A DNA stretch of 64,000 nucleotides from NCBI GenBank assembly GCA_014874185.1, contig JACWAF010000041.1, positions 1 through 64,000 of the forward strand, given 5' to 3'. The position numbers and the translations under genes are program-made. The notes under the pieces were generated by a model that saw only the letters and a list, made by a program, of their open reading frames with translations, did no database searches and was not told the origin of the DNA. Shown here piece by piece: positions 25,501-34,472 of this stretch. Position 1 is the stretch's first letter; each line of letters begins with the position of its first letter. This DNA comes from Nitrospirota bacterium. GTDB taxonomy: Bacteria > Nitrospirota > Thermodesulfovibrionia > Thermodesulfovibrionales > JdFR-88.

Positions 25501-26490
25501 ATGCCTTCAAGACTGGAAAATACCCCTGACAAGCCAACTATCCTGGTAGTGGAGGACAATCATATTCAGGCGGAAATCACAAGAGATTTTCTGGAGAAAA
25601 GCAATTATGGAGTCCTGACGGCTTCAAACGGGCGTTCCGCAATCAAAACCATAAAAAATGAGCCCGTGGACCTTATCCTTCTTGATCTCTTGCTTCCCGA
25701 CCTTAGCGGCAACGAGATCTGCCGCTGGCTTAAGCAGGATGACAAGAGCAAGGGAATTCCCGTTATTATGCTCACCGCAATGGATTCAGTAACGGATAAA
25801 GTGGCCGGGCTTGAGGCCGGAGCGGACGATTACCTGCCAAAACCTTACAGCGAGATAGAACTGAATGCCAGGATCTATGCGGCCCTGCGGACAAAGGCCC
25901 TTCGGAAAGAGATCGAGAGGAAGAACAATGAACTGATACGGAAGAACAAGCTTATGGAGGACCTTTTGCACAAGGTCCAGATGCTGTCTGTAACGGATCC
26001 CCTTACAGAGCTTTATAACAGGCGCTTCCTCGAGGAGTCCATCACAAAAGAATTAAGGAGAAGAACGCGTTTTGGAAGCCCCTTTGCCATCCTCATGATC
26101 GATCTGGACCGCTTCAAATCCGTTAATGACGAATACGGCCATAAGATCGGCGATTCCGTTTTGGTCGAGCTTGCGCGAAGATTGAAAAGGGCATTGAGGG
26201 AATTGGACGTCCTGGCCCGCTGGGGGGGCGAGGAATTCATGGCTCTCCTGCCGGGTACCGATAAAGAAGGCGCCTTGTTGTGTGCCAGGAGACTTCTTGA
26301 AACCGTCTCGGAGAGGAAATTCGAGCATCTGGACAGGCCAATTACCATCAGTGTCGGAATCTGCCAGGCCGGATCCAAAACGGATACTATTGAAAAATTA
26401 ATAAACTCAGCCGATTCAGCCCTTTACAGGGCCAAAGAGAATGGCAGAAACAGGATGGAAATCTGCTCAGACGATGACATGGAATGCTGA
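25501..26490 (+). CDS. Response-regulator diguanylate cyclase
   Basis: This 329-aa protein has a receiver domain (about 12-130, phospho-Asp D62 in LLDLLLPDLSG, Lys in PKPYSE). A short coiled linker follows, then a GGDEF domain (about 165-325) with the active motif RWGGEEF. An RxxD inhibitory site (RELD) lies five residues upstream. It should make c-di-GMP when phosphorylated and be product-inhibited. The layout resembles PleD with one receiver. It converges on an HD-GYP phosphodiesterase gene 19 nt away, so opposite activities lie side by side. Confidence 0.92.
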   Translation: MPSRLENTPDKPTILVVEDNHIQAEITRDFLEKSNYGVLTASNGRSAIKTIKNEPVDLILLDLLLPDLSGNEICRWLKQDDKSKGIPVIMLTAMDSVTDKVAGLEAGADDYLPKPYSEIELNARIYAALRTKALRKEIERKNNELIRKNKLMEDLLHKVQMLSVTDPLTELYNRRFLEESITKELRRRTRFGSPFAILMIDLDRFKSVNDEYGHKIGDSVLVELARRLKRALRELDVLARWGGEEFMALLPGTDKEGALLCARRLLETVSERKFEHLDRPITISVGICQAGSKTDTIEKLINSADSALYRAKENGRNRMEICSDDDMEC

Positions 26491-26509
26491 AGGACCGGCC
26501 CCGGAATTA

Positions 26510-28963
26510 TCACCATTTCATTTTAAGGAATTTATCCGCTATCTCGGGGTCAAAATGAGATCCAGCCTGTCCGCGGATGTATTCCAGGGCTTTTTCTTTT
26601 GGCCATGCAAGGCGATAGGGGCGATCGGAGCACAATGCATCGTACACGTCAACAATCGCAAAAATGCGGGCTGCAAGCGGGATCTGTTCCCCCCTAAGTT
26701 TCCGGGGGTAACCCGTGCCATCCCATTTTTCATGATGGCAATATGGGATATCAATCGACTTCCTCAGAAAAGCGATCGGGGAGAGCAGTTCATAGGCTAT
26801 TACAGGATGTTTTCTCATGACGGCCATCTCCTCATCCGTCAGCCTGCCGGGCTTTAGAAGTATGCTGTCAGGCACGCCCAGTTTGCCGATATCGTGCAGA
26901 AGGGCCCCCCTTCGGGCATGCAGGATGTCCTCGCTGTTCATCCCGATCGACTGGGCCAGTTTCAGCGTCATGTCCGTGACGCGCCGGGAGTGGCCTTCCG
27001 TCTCCTTGTCCCGGTAGTCCAGGGCACGGGACCAGCCTTCAAGGGTAGTGTCGTACGCAAGGGTAAGTTCAGTGTTGGAGCGCTCAAGGTCTGTGAACAT
27101 CTCGGCGTTGTCTATGGCGATGGCCGCCTGCGTACCCAGGGCCTGCAGAAAATCCATCCATTCCTGGTCCTGGTTGATCGGACTGCGATGGAATATCTCC
27201 AGCACTCCCATTACATGCCCCTTGGAGATGAGCGGGACGGCGAAGTATTCCACGAACCCCTCTCCGGCCAGCAGCGGAGCGCGCCTGAAGCCGTTCTTTT
27301 CCGCCGAAAGGTCCGCGATATGAAGGATGTTTTTTTCCATGGCGGCCCTGCCGGCCAAACCTTCCCCAAGGCGCAGCCTGGAATGCTTAAGGGCATCGGT
27401 CCTGAAGCCCTGGCCTCCTATGTATTCCAGAAGAAGAGTGTGGTGATCGAGGATAAGCATATCAGCGGCGTCAACGAACAGCTGGCTTATCACCTCCTGA
27501 AGGATTATCTTTATGCTGACGCGCAGGTCGAGACTTGATGTGATAGCCATGTCTATGTCGCGCAGGGCGGCAAGCTTCCGGAACTGGCTCCGGATTTTCT
27601 TCTCCGCGAACCTGCGTTCCGTAATATCGCTGACGACATAGCCGAAGCGTGATCCGGTGCAAGTCCCAAGACAGCTTACAGTGGCCTGAAACCACCTTGC
27701 GCCCGCTCCGGCGTTCCGGGAATATTCAAAGCTCACCGGGCATCCGTTTCTCCGGCTTTTCCGGCAGTTTTCAATCCAGAGACTTGTCTCTTCCTTAGGG
27801 ATGCCCAACGCGCTTGAAAACTGGTTACGCATGGATTCCTTCGTGCGCCCGAAGAACGCGGCCGATACCGCGTTATCGGAAACATGCCGTATGTCATCCC
27901 CCACGATTTCCACTATCCCCCTCATTACTCCGGGGCTGTCGAAGAAACTGGCGAGCAGGGCCTCGCTCTCCCGGAGGGAGGCTTCAGCCTCCTCATGCTC
28001 TATCCTCTCTCGAAGGGTCCTGATGCCGTAGGCGAGGTCGTTTGCCAGTTCAGAGAGCAAATTGACTTCCTCTTCATTAAAGGCGTCTTCCGACGAATAA
28101 ACAGCCAGAACACCGAACACGCCCGAATCGTCTTTCAGAGGCAATCCTATAATGGAGGAATATCCGCGCTTCAGGGCCTCATCCCGCCAGATGAGGAAAT
28201 CCGGGTCTGCCGCCGCGCTCCTGACAACCGAGGGCCTTCCCGTCCGTATGGCTGTGCCCACGGGGCCCCGGCCGGTTTCCTTATCGCCCCAGGTGATTTT
28301 TACAGTACTAAGATATCCTTCCTCGAAGCCTGCCTGGGCAACGGGCCTGATGCCCTTTGCCTCATCTCGTTCGGCATAGCCAACCCAGGCCAGGCGATAG
28401 CCGCCCAGTTCCACGAAGGCCTTGCAGACATTATTCAGAAGGTCCAGTTCACTGGCGGCATGCACCACCATCTGATTGCATCCGCTAAGCATCCGGAGGG
28501 CGCGGTTGGCCCTTAATAAATCCTTATTCGCCTTTTCCAGACCGATGGTCTGTTCCTGGACCTTGACTCCCAATTCGCTGTATATGCTTAAACTCTCTTC
28601 CTCCGCCTTTTTGTCGCTGTTAATGTCGCGGGCCACCGCGAAGATAACGTCTTCCCCAGGCAGAGAGCAGGAGTTCCACGAAAGCCATTTATAGGAGCCG
28701 TCCGCGCACAGATAGCGGTTTTCAAAACCACTGATCTCTTTCCCCTCGGCAAGTTTTTTTGAAGCCCTGATCGTTAATTCGCGGTCTTCGGGATGGATAA
28801 ATTCGAAATAGGGTTTGGACATCAATTGCCGGGGCGTCCAGCCAAGCGTCTTTTCCCACGCGGGATTCAACTTTTTAAAATAGCCGTCAAACCCGGCGAT
28901 AGCGAGCATGTCAAGTGAGAAGTTGAATAACCGCTCGTAATCTCTTCCCGTCTTATCCCGCAT
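26510..28963 (-). CDS. PAS/GAF sensor with HD-GYP c-di-GMP phosphodiesterase domain
   Basis: This 817-aa soluble protein has, in order, a PAS domain (about 5-125), a GAF domain (about 160-310), a second PAS (about 330-450), a second GAF (about 470-615) and an HD-GYP domain (about 635-817). The HD-GYP catalytic motifs are complete: LLHDIGKLGVP and HHEKWDGTGYP. It should hydrolyse c-di-GMP in response to signals sensed by the PAS and GAF domains. The convergent neighbour is a diguanylate cyclase. Confidence 0.9.
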   Translation of the reverse strand: MRDKTGRDYERLFNFSLDMLAIAGFDGYFKKLNPAWEKTLGWTPRQLMSKPYFEFIHPEDRELTIRASKKLAEGKEISGFENRYLCADGSYKWLSWNSCSLPGEDVIFAVARDINSDKKAEEESLSIYSELGVKVQEQTIGLEKANKDLLRANRALRMLSGCNQMVVHAASELDLLNNVCKAFVELGGYRLAWVGYAERDEAKGIRPVAQAGFEEGYLSTVKITWGDKETGRGPVGTAIRTGRPSVVRSAAADPDFLIWRDEALKRGYSSIIGLPLKDDSGVFGVLAVYSSEDAFNEEEVNLLSELANDLAYGIRTLRERIEHEEAEASLRESEALLASFFDSPGVMRGIVEIVGDDIRHVSDNAVSAAFFGRTKESMRNQFSSALGIPKEETSLWIENCRKSRRNGCPVSFEYSRNAGAGARWFQATVSCLGTCTGSRFGYVVSDITERRFAEKKIRSQFRKLAALRDIDMAITSSLDLRVSIKIILQEVISQLFVDAADMLILDHHTLLLEYIGGQGFRTDALKHSRLRLGEGLAGRAAMEKNILHIADLSAEKNGFRRAPLLAGEGFVEYFAVPLISKGHVMGVLEIFHRSPINQDQEWMDFLQALGTQAAIAIDNAEMFTDLERSNTELTLAYDTTLEGWSRALDYRDKETEGHSRRVTDMTLKLAQSIGMNSEDILHARRGALLHDIGKLGVPDSILLKPGRLTDEEMAVMRKHPVIAYELLSPIAFLRKSIDIPYCHHEKWDGTGYPRKLRGEQIPLAARIFAIVDVYDALCSDRPYRLAWPKEKALEYIRGQAGSHFDPEIADKFLKMKW

Positions 28964-29145
28964 ATATTATTCCTGTGAGCTTCCGGATAATATTAGCAAT
29001 CATTATAGAGCAATTTTTTTCATAAATAAAGCAAAATATTATTAAACTACCCTTGATTGCATTATCTTGCAGGCAGAGGCGAAGGACTATTGGCCTGAGG
29101 GGGATTTTACCAATAAAAATAAAGGCTTGGCTCCATATTTGAGCT

Positions 29146-30213
29146 TCAGCTTGGGTTGGCTGGCATGAAACGCTCGAATATCTTCTTGTCGTTTGCCTTC
29201 ATGTAAGCCTCTTCGGGAGATATGATTTTCTGCATCAGGAATTCCATGATGGCCTGGTCAAGCATCTGCATGCCCTCTCCCTTGGCGGTTTGGATGACCG
29301 AGGATATTTGAAATGTCTTTCCCTCTCTGATCAGGTTTGCGACGGCGGTATTGACGAAGAGTATCTCTATTGCGGCAACCCTGCCAGGCCTGTCGCATCT
29401 TTTCAGGAGCTGCTGGGCCACAACCCCTTTAAGCGACTCGGAGAGCATTGTTCGTATCTGGGCCTGCTGATTGGCCGGGAAGGCATCGATGATCCTGTCG
29501 ACCGTCTTTGGCGCGGAACTCGTATGCAGGGTCCCAAATACCAGGTGCCCGGTCTCCGCGGCCGTAATCGCAAGCTCTATGGTCTCCAGGTCCCGCATCT
29601 CACCGACCAGTATGACATCGGGGTCTTCCCTGAGGGCGGCCCTCAATGCCGAAGCGAAGGAGTCCGTGTGAGTGCCGCTTTCCCTCTGGTTCACAAGACA
29701 GCTCTTATTTGGGTGAACGAATTCAATGGGGTCTTCAATTGTCAGGATATGGTCTTTCCTGGTCTGGTTGATATAATCGATGATAGCGGCGAGGGTGGTC
29801 GACTTGCCGCTTCCGGTTGGCCCGGTTACAAGCACAAGCCCCCGCGTTAAATTTGCCAGTTTCAGGATCTGTCTGGGAAGGGAAAGCTCCTCGACCGAGA
29901 GGATTTTGCCTGGTATGACCCTGAAGACCGCGCCCAACCCCCTCTTCTGGACAAAATAATTTGCCCTGAAACGGGCCAATCCGCGGATTTCGTAAGCAAA
30001 ATCCAGGTCTCTTTTCTTGTTGAAATAATCTCTCTGCCCTTCCGTAAGGATCTCAAAGAGAAGGGACTCTATTATCTCTTTGGTCAATACCTTGAAGTTC
30101 AGCTCTTCAAGTTCGCCGTGCTTCCGTATTTTGGGTCTGGAGCCGACGCTTAGATGCAAATCACTGGCGCCCTGCTCAATGATGTGTTTAAAAAAGGAGT
30201 CTATTTTGGGCAT
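29146..30213 (-). CDS. pilT: PilT-type twitching-motility ATPase
   Basis: This hexameric retraction ATPase of type IV pili (355 aa) has the PilT N-terminal domain (about 1-110) and Walker A GPTGSGKST near 130. The Asp box ILTIEDPIEFVH, Walker B ILVGEMRDLETI and the His box of TGHLVFGTLHTSSA follow. It drives pilus depolymerisation at the cytoplasmic face. Its ATG overlaps the upstream stop as TAATG, so it is coupled to a degenerate ATPase-like gene. No pilin or assembly gene lies in the window. Confidence 0.93.
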   Translation of the reverse strand: MPKIDSFFKHIIEQGASDLHLSVGSRPKIRKHGELEELNFKVLTKEIIESLLFEILTEGQRDYFNKKRDLDFAYEIRGLARFRANYFVQKRGLGAVFRVIPGKILSVEELSLPRQILKLANLTRGLVLVTGPTGSGKSTTLAAIIDYINQTRKDHILTIEDPIEFVHPNKSCLVNQRESGTHTDSFASALRAALREDPDVILVGEMRDLETIELAITAAETGHLVFGTLHTSSAPKTVDRIIDAFPANQQAQIRTMLSESLKGVVAQQLLKRCDRPGRVAAIEILFVNTAVANLIREGKTFQISSVIQTAKGEGMQMLDQAIMEFLMQKIISPEEAYMKANDKKIFERFMPANPS

Positions 30214-31268
30214 TAATCAATTCGGTTTTTTATCTTGAATACGGGATAAAGGCCCTCGATCTCCTTGAACAAGTACCCCAGGCCGCTGCATTTTTCACAG
30301 CCCCCGCCGGCGCACGAACCGCACGCCTCCGGCACATATCCTTTTATGAAGGCCTCCTCATTATCACGGGGAGCGGAGTCCACGGTAAAAATCGTCTTCT
30401 GATACTTCAAATCGCGTTTTGTCAGCGCAAGGAAAGGATGCCCCGGAAGGGGCTTTTCCGAATGGAAGAAGTTAGGCAGCCCATGCACAAGGGCGTCAGT
30501 AAGGATGATCTCCTCGGGCCTGTATAAGCCATAGGCGCCCAGAACGGCAGGGAAATGGCCGATATTGAACTGGTTTACAACGGGGTAAACAGACAGGAAA
30601 ATTCCCTTGCCGTTTGCGTACTCGCTGTAAAGAAAGGGGATATGCAGCGCGTCAAAGACCATGAAAAGACGCTCTTTTGTATATTTTTTATCTATTGAGG
30701 CGACCGTCTTCGAGATTCCGTTTCCAAATACATGGATATTCATATCCTCACCCGATACAAAATCTATCCGGTAAAAGGATGTATCCCTGATCTTTGTTAT
30801 CAGGTTCTGCAGACAGGAAACAAGGACCGGCTCACCATCGTCTTCCGTATATCTTTTTAAAACCTTTTCTATCTTCTCCGCGCTACCCGAGGAGACCTTT
30901 ACTTCTTTTCCCAGGGTGCTGCCCAGATATTCGAAAGCCGGCTCGTTGAAAGGGTCAGCCGTGACGATGCAAATCTCCGCGTCGGTCTCGAAGACCGGCA
31001 ATATCTTGTTTTTCAGCAGGAAATCAATAGGGAACCTTTTTATCAGGCCTTCATCCAGGCTTTTCTCGTCTATGAAAACGAAAGGGATATCCAGCTGCTT
31101 GCTCAATATCCATTCCAGGTCTTCCATCCTGATCTTCTGCATCCTTACAAGCAGCTCGCCTAATCTTACGCCTATTTCCTTCTGCAGTTTCAGGGCCTGC
31201 TCGACGTCTTCGCCGCTGATCAACCCGTACTCGATGAGCAATTTACCTATGGCTTTTTTCTTTACCAT
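30213..31268 (-). CDS. GspE/PilB-like protein with N-terminal MshEN domain but no P-loop
   Basis: This 351-aa protein starts with a GspE N-terminal (MshEN-type) domain (about 1-145: IGKLLIEYGLISGEDVEQAL, GVRLGELLVRM), a module that binds c-di-GMP in some relatives. The middle recalls a secretion ATPase (LITKIRDTSFYRIDF), but I find no Walker A or Walker B. Near the C-terminus the tetracysteine motif is kept as CGSCAGGGCEKCSGLGY. It looks like a pseudo-ATPase that may regulate PilT, its coupled neighbour. The family call is an inference from motifs. Confidence 0.68.
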   Translation of the reverse strand: MVKKKAIGKLLIEYGLISGEDVEQALKLQKEIGVRLGELLVRMQKIRMEDLEWILSKQLDIPFVFIDEKSLDEGLIKRFPIDFLLKNKILPVFETDAEICIVTADPFNEPAFEYLGSTLGKEVKVSSGSAEKIEKVLKRYTEDDGEPVLVSCLQNLITKIRDTSFYRIDFVSGEDMNIHVFGNGISKTVASIDKKYTKERLFMVFDALHIPFLYSEYANGKGIFLSVYPVVNQFNIGHFPAVLGAYGLYRPEEIILTDALVHGLPNFFHSEKPLPGHPFLALTKRDLKYQKTIFTVDSAPRDNEEAFIKGYVPEACGSCAGGGCEKCSGLGYLFKEIEGLYPVFKIKNRID

Positions 31269-31458
31269 GAATTGATTGATTATAGAATATTGTTCATTCC
31301 AGTTTCAAAATGATAATTTATAATTTAGCCGTCTTGACAGAAGGGGAAAAACCGGGATAACATAATAGGCTTCTTCTCCGGAAGACGGGATTTTTCCGGG
31401 TTTCAGAAGGGCCGGGCGCCCATAAACGGCCCGGTTTGGTTTATAATCTTTCTTAGAC

Positions 31459-31534
31459 GGTGGGCGTAGCTCAACGGCAGAGCACTGGACTGTGGCTCCA
31501 GGTGTTGTGGGTTCGAAACCCATCGCCCACCCCA
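31459..31534 (+). tRNA. tRNA-His(GTG)
   Basis: The extra G-1 (31459) opposite C73 (31531) is present. Acceptor GTGGGCG/CGCCCAC, anticodon stem CTGGA/TCCAG with loop CTGTGGC (GTG), and T-arm GTGGG-TTCGAAA-CCCAT. CCA is encoded. Confidence 0.96.
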
Positions 31535-31587
31535 ACCTGCTTTGCTGGCGGTTTATTCCGGGACGTCAATCCTGTATTATAAATACA

Positions 31588-31661
31588 GCGCCTGTAGCTC
31601 AGCGGATCAGAGCATCGGCCTCCGGAGCCGAGGGTCGGAGGTTCGAATCCTCTCAGGCGCG
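31588..31661 (+). tRNA. tRNA-Arg(CCG)
   Basis: Acceptor GCGCCTG/CAGGCGC, anticodon stem TCGGC/GCCGA with loop CTCCGGA (CCG), and T-arm GGAGG-TTCGAAT-CCTCT. CCA is not encoded. The AT-richer DNA and lone methyltransferase gene that follow suggest a past integration site. Confidence 0.95.
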
Positions 31662-31989
31662 TTTTAAAATCAATGACTTACATAGAGAGGTCAATCGGCC
31701 TCTTTTCTTTTTGGCGCAAAAATGGCGCAAAACGCTCTCAAATTTGGGGAATTACATACATAACTCCGTTGATCTCCTGAAAAATATCTGGCACCTCCGG
31801 CCATAGCCGCAAATTTGGCGCTGTCCGGCGGCACTGACCCCATATGCCCTGGGACATTGCTCAGTGGGCGGTATTTCTTAATCTTGAGTCCTGCCTTTAA
31901 ACACTCCTCAATAATTCCTATTTCTCAGCCGACACACCCGCCCTCGCCATCTGCAAGGCCGCCCTTGCCACCGAGAAGGAGTAGCTTTC
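31662..31989 (+). other. Gene-free stretch after tRNA-Arg
   Basis: No convincing gene is seen. A short direct repeat GGCGCAAAA occurs twice (about 31712 and 31723). A 60-codon open frame at 31815-31997 has no ribosome site and a low-complexity proline-rich tail, so I do not call it. The stretch may be a decayed integration scar. Confidence 0.4.
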
Positions 31990-31998
31990 TGGTATAAT
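31990..31998 (+). promoter_or_regulatory. Extended -10 promoter of the methyltransferase gene
   Basis: TG-G-TATAAT (31990-31998) is a perfect extended -10 box. AAAAGGA lies between it and the ATG at 32014. No good -35 is seen, as is common with extended -10 promoters. Confidence 0.6.
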
Positions 31999-32013
31999 GG
32001 GGAGCGAAAAGGA

Positions 32014-32886
32014 ATGACAAATCATTTTTTTCATATAGTGGAAGGCGGGAGACCCTTTAAATATAAACTTGCGCCCGATTCAATGATTTGTGACCCGCTA
32101 CCTACCGAGGCCGAATTAAATACCTGGTATCAGGACTCCTTTAATTACGATTGGTACAAGAAAAGAGAGCGTCTGAAGAAAATACAAGCTTGGCACAGAT
32201 GGTTCCTATTCAGCCCTATAATTAAAAAATATAAAAAATCCGGCGAACTCCTGGATTTAGGTTGTGGGCACGGCTTCTTTTTGGATCGCGTCAAGAAAGA
32301 TGGCTATGATACGGCGGGGACAGATATTGGTTCGAGTACAACAACAGAGGCCAGAAGAAAGGGCCATAATATTTATGAGGGGAACTTTCCAGAAGTCCCC
32401 ATTAAAAGCAGATATGACATCATAACCAGTTGGCATTGTCTTGAGCACTTCATACAGCCCGAATCTGTGTTGAGAAAAGCCCACGGCCTTCTTAAAGAGG
32501 ATGGTATTCTGCTTATTGCTGTCCCTAATTTCAATTGTGCTGGCGTTAAGAAAAGGGGGCTTGCTTGGGTTTGGATACAACAGCCATTCGTCCACATCTG
32601 GCACTGGTCGCCAAAGGCCCTTACAGCCCTTTTAAACGATTGTGGGTTTCAGCCTATTAAGATAATCACACGCGACACTTGGGATGCCAATATCGTTTAT
32701 GACGGCTATATCGGGCATTACTTTGAAAAACATATTCACAGGGCATTGGGAAAGCGACTTGGCTTTTATATTACAGAGGGGTTGAGAATACTTTCTTATG
32801 TTCTATCGGGGCTTATTCCGAAAGGCTGCGAAGGTAGCGAATTGCTGATTTTGGCACAAAAGAAAAAAATACGGGGGGCGACGTAA
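32014..32886 (+). CDS. Class I SAM-dependent methyltransferase
   Basis: This 290-aa protein has motif I LLDLGCGHGFFLDRV (about 78-92), an acidic motif II region (AGTDIGSS) and IITSWHCLEHF as motif IV. The layout is the Methyltransf_23 type often found in polysaccharide or lipid modification clusters. The target is unknown. The gene is AT-richer than its neighbours and stands alone downstream of a tRNA-Arg gene, which suggests transfer. Confidence 0.82.
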   Translation: MTNHFFHIVEGGRPFKYKLAPDSMICDPLPTEAELNTWYQDSFNYDWYKKRERLKKIQAWHRWFLFSPIIKKYKKSGELLDLGCGHGFFLDRVKKDGYDTAGTDIGSSTTTEARRKGHNIYEGNFPEVPIKSRYDIITSWHCLEHFIQPESVLRKAHGLLKEDGILLIAVPNFNCAGVKKRGLAWVWIQQPFVHIWHWSPKALTALLNDCGFQPIKIITRDTWDANIVYDGYIGHYFEKHIHRALGKRLGFYITEGLRILSYVLSGLIPKGCEGSELLILAQKKKIRGAT

Positions 32887-33007
32887 AAGCCGCCCCCCGC
32901 CCCCATGCCCCCCCGGGGAAAAGAACCATTATTACCCACTCTATTTGACTTCGTTACCGATAAATGCGAAAATTCCTTTTCAAATTATTTATCCGGGAAG
33001 GGATTAA

Positions 33008-33757
33008 ATGAAAAAAGCATTGATCTTGTCCGTCCTGGCCGCCGTTATCTTTTCGGCGGCAGGCGCCGGGGCGGCGAATATGGAGTTTTCCCTGGGGGAA
33101 TGGGTACAAAAGCCATCGGGCAGCATCGCCTATTACGGCGACCAGCTCGACATGCGCAGCGAACTCAAATACGGCAGCACGGCCAACCTGGTGGCAAGGG
33201 TAAGGCTTTGGCTTCCCAATCCGTTCCCGAAGGTGTACCTGATGGCCACCCCGCTGGAATACGATGAAACGGGCATCACAAGCCGGCCGTTCACATTCGC
33301 CGGACTCCCCTTCGCGGCAAACGTTCCTTTCAGGTCCAAGACATATTTGAAGCAGTACGACCTCGGGTTCTTCTACTCCCTTCCCTATCTGAAAAAGGCC
33401 ACGCTGGACAGGTTCAACCTGGACCTCGGCATAAACGCAAGGATAATAAACGCGAGGGTCGATATGAGGCAGGATTCCGCGGCACAGTCCAAGAACACGA
33501 CATACGTGGTCCCCATGGCCCTTGTGGCCGCCCAGTTCACGCCCGTTAAACGGGTGTCCATCGAGGCCGAGGCCAGGGCGATGCCTTACGGGCAGGAGCA
33601 TTTTTACGATTTTCTGGGCAGAGTGAAATTCAGGTTCCTGAACTACGCCTTTCTCTCAGGCGGCTACAGGTACGAGGACCTGAAGATAGACCATAACGGG
33701 GTCAGGGCGAAGATCAGGACCGCGGGGCCGTTCGCGGAAGCGGGCGTGGAGTTCTAA
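33008..33757 (+). CDS. Outer-membrane beta-barrel protein (TIGR04219-like)
   Basis: This 249-aa protein has a Sec signal peptide (MKKALILSVLAAVIFSAAGAGA) followed by alternating amphipathic strands. It ends in phenylalanine (AGVEF), as outer-membrane barrels do. The layout MEFSLGEWVQKPSG at the start and FLSGGYRYEDLKID near the end resembles the TIGR04219 family, whose function is not established. It converges on phoU. Confidence 0.75.
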   Translation: MKKALILSVLAAVIFSAAGAGAANMEFSLGEWVQKPSGSIAYYGDQLDMRSELKYGSTANLVARVRLWLPNPFPKVYLMATPLEYDETGITSRPFTFAGLPFAANVPFRSKTYLKQYDLGFFYSLPYLKKATLDRFNLDLGINARIINARVDMRQDSAAQSKNTTYVVPMALVAAQFTPVKRVSIEAEARAMPYGQEHFYDFLGRVKFRFLNYAFLSGGYRYEDLKIDHNGVRAKIRTAGPFAEAGVEF

Positions 33758-33768
33758 AGCGGGTTAGT

Positions 33769-33784
33769 CCCCTCTTGGGAGGGG
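33769..33784. repeat. Hairpin between convergent genes
   Basis: CCCCTC (33769-33774) and GAGGGG (33779-33784) pair around loop TTGG, followed by GTGTAGGGGTGGGTTA. It may act as a bidirectional terminator between the barrel gene and phoU, but it lacks a T-run. It may also be one copy of a dispersed repeat. Confidence 0.4.
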
Positions 33785-33796
33785 TGTAGGGGTGGG

Positions 33797-34471
33797 TTAT
33801 CTCAGCTTCTCGATCTCGGCGGGCGTCATGTGCCGGATGATCCGGCCCTTTATCATATAGACCACCATCTCCGCTATATTGGTTGCGTGGTCGCCGATGC
33901 GCTCCAGGTATTTTGAGACGTAGCTAATCTTCATGGCGCGGGAGACCGTGGCGGGGTCCTGTGTCATTATGAATGTAAGCTCGAAGAGGACGGCCTCGTT
34001 CAGGTCGTCTATCTGGTCGTCCTGCTTTATCACGTCCACGGCCAGCACCATGTCCTCCCGCAGGTAGGCGTCTATGGCGTTCTTCACCATGTTCTGGGAT
34101 ATCTCGCTCATGCGCGGGATGTCTATGTAGGGTTTAAGGAGCGGCTCCTGGTTCAGCTCCAGGGCCCTCTCGGCTATATTTACCGCGTTGTCGGCTATGC
34201 GCTCCAGGTCGGTGGTTATTTTCATGGCCGTCGTGATCACGCGCAGGTCCTTCCCCATGGGCTGCGAGAGGGCCAGCAGGTTGATGCATTCCTCGTCTAT
34301 CTTCACGTCGTAGGCGTTTATCAGCCTGTCTCCGTCGATGACCGCCCTTGCCGCGTCCGAGTCCCTTTCGACGAGGCTCCTCACGGACTCCCGGATGGAG
34401 GTCTGCACCAGGGAGGCCATCGTAAGCAGGTTCTCTCTCAGCGTCCTGTAATCTTCGGCCCTTACCGGCAT
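33797..34471 (-). CDS. phoU: Phosphate-specific transport regulator PhoU
   Basis: This all-helical protein (224 aa, usual length) has two PhoU repeats with the metal-site motifs DLERIADNAVNIAE and LERIGDHATNIAE. PhoU transmits the state of the Pst transporter to PhoR and represses the regulon when phosphate is ample. It begins 1 nt after pstB and ends the pst operon. Confidence 0.95.
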   Translation of the reverse strand: MPVRAEDYRTLRENLLTMASLVQTSIRESVRSLVERDSDAARAVIDGDRLINAYDVKIDEECINLLALSQPMGKDLRVITTAMKITTDLERIADNAVNIAERALELNQEPLLKPYIDIPRMSEISQNMVKNAIDAYLREDMVLAVDVIKQDDQIDDLNEAVLFELTFIMTQDPATVSRAMKISYVSKYLERIGDHATNIAEMVVYMIKGRIIRHMTPAEIEKLR

Positions 34472-34472
34472 A

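Noticed and set aside
31815-31997. 60-codon frame before the methyltransferase gene
   Set aside because: It has no ribosome site, a proline- and serine-rich tail and no family resemblance.
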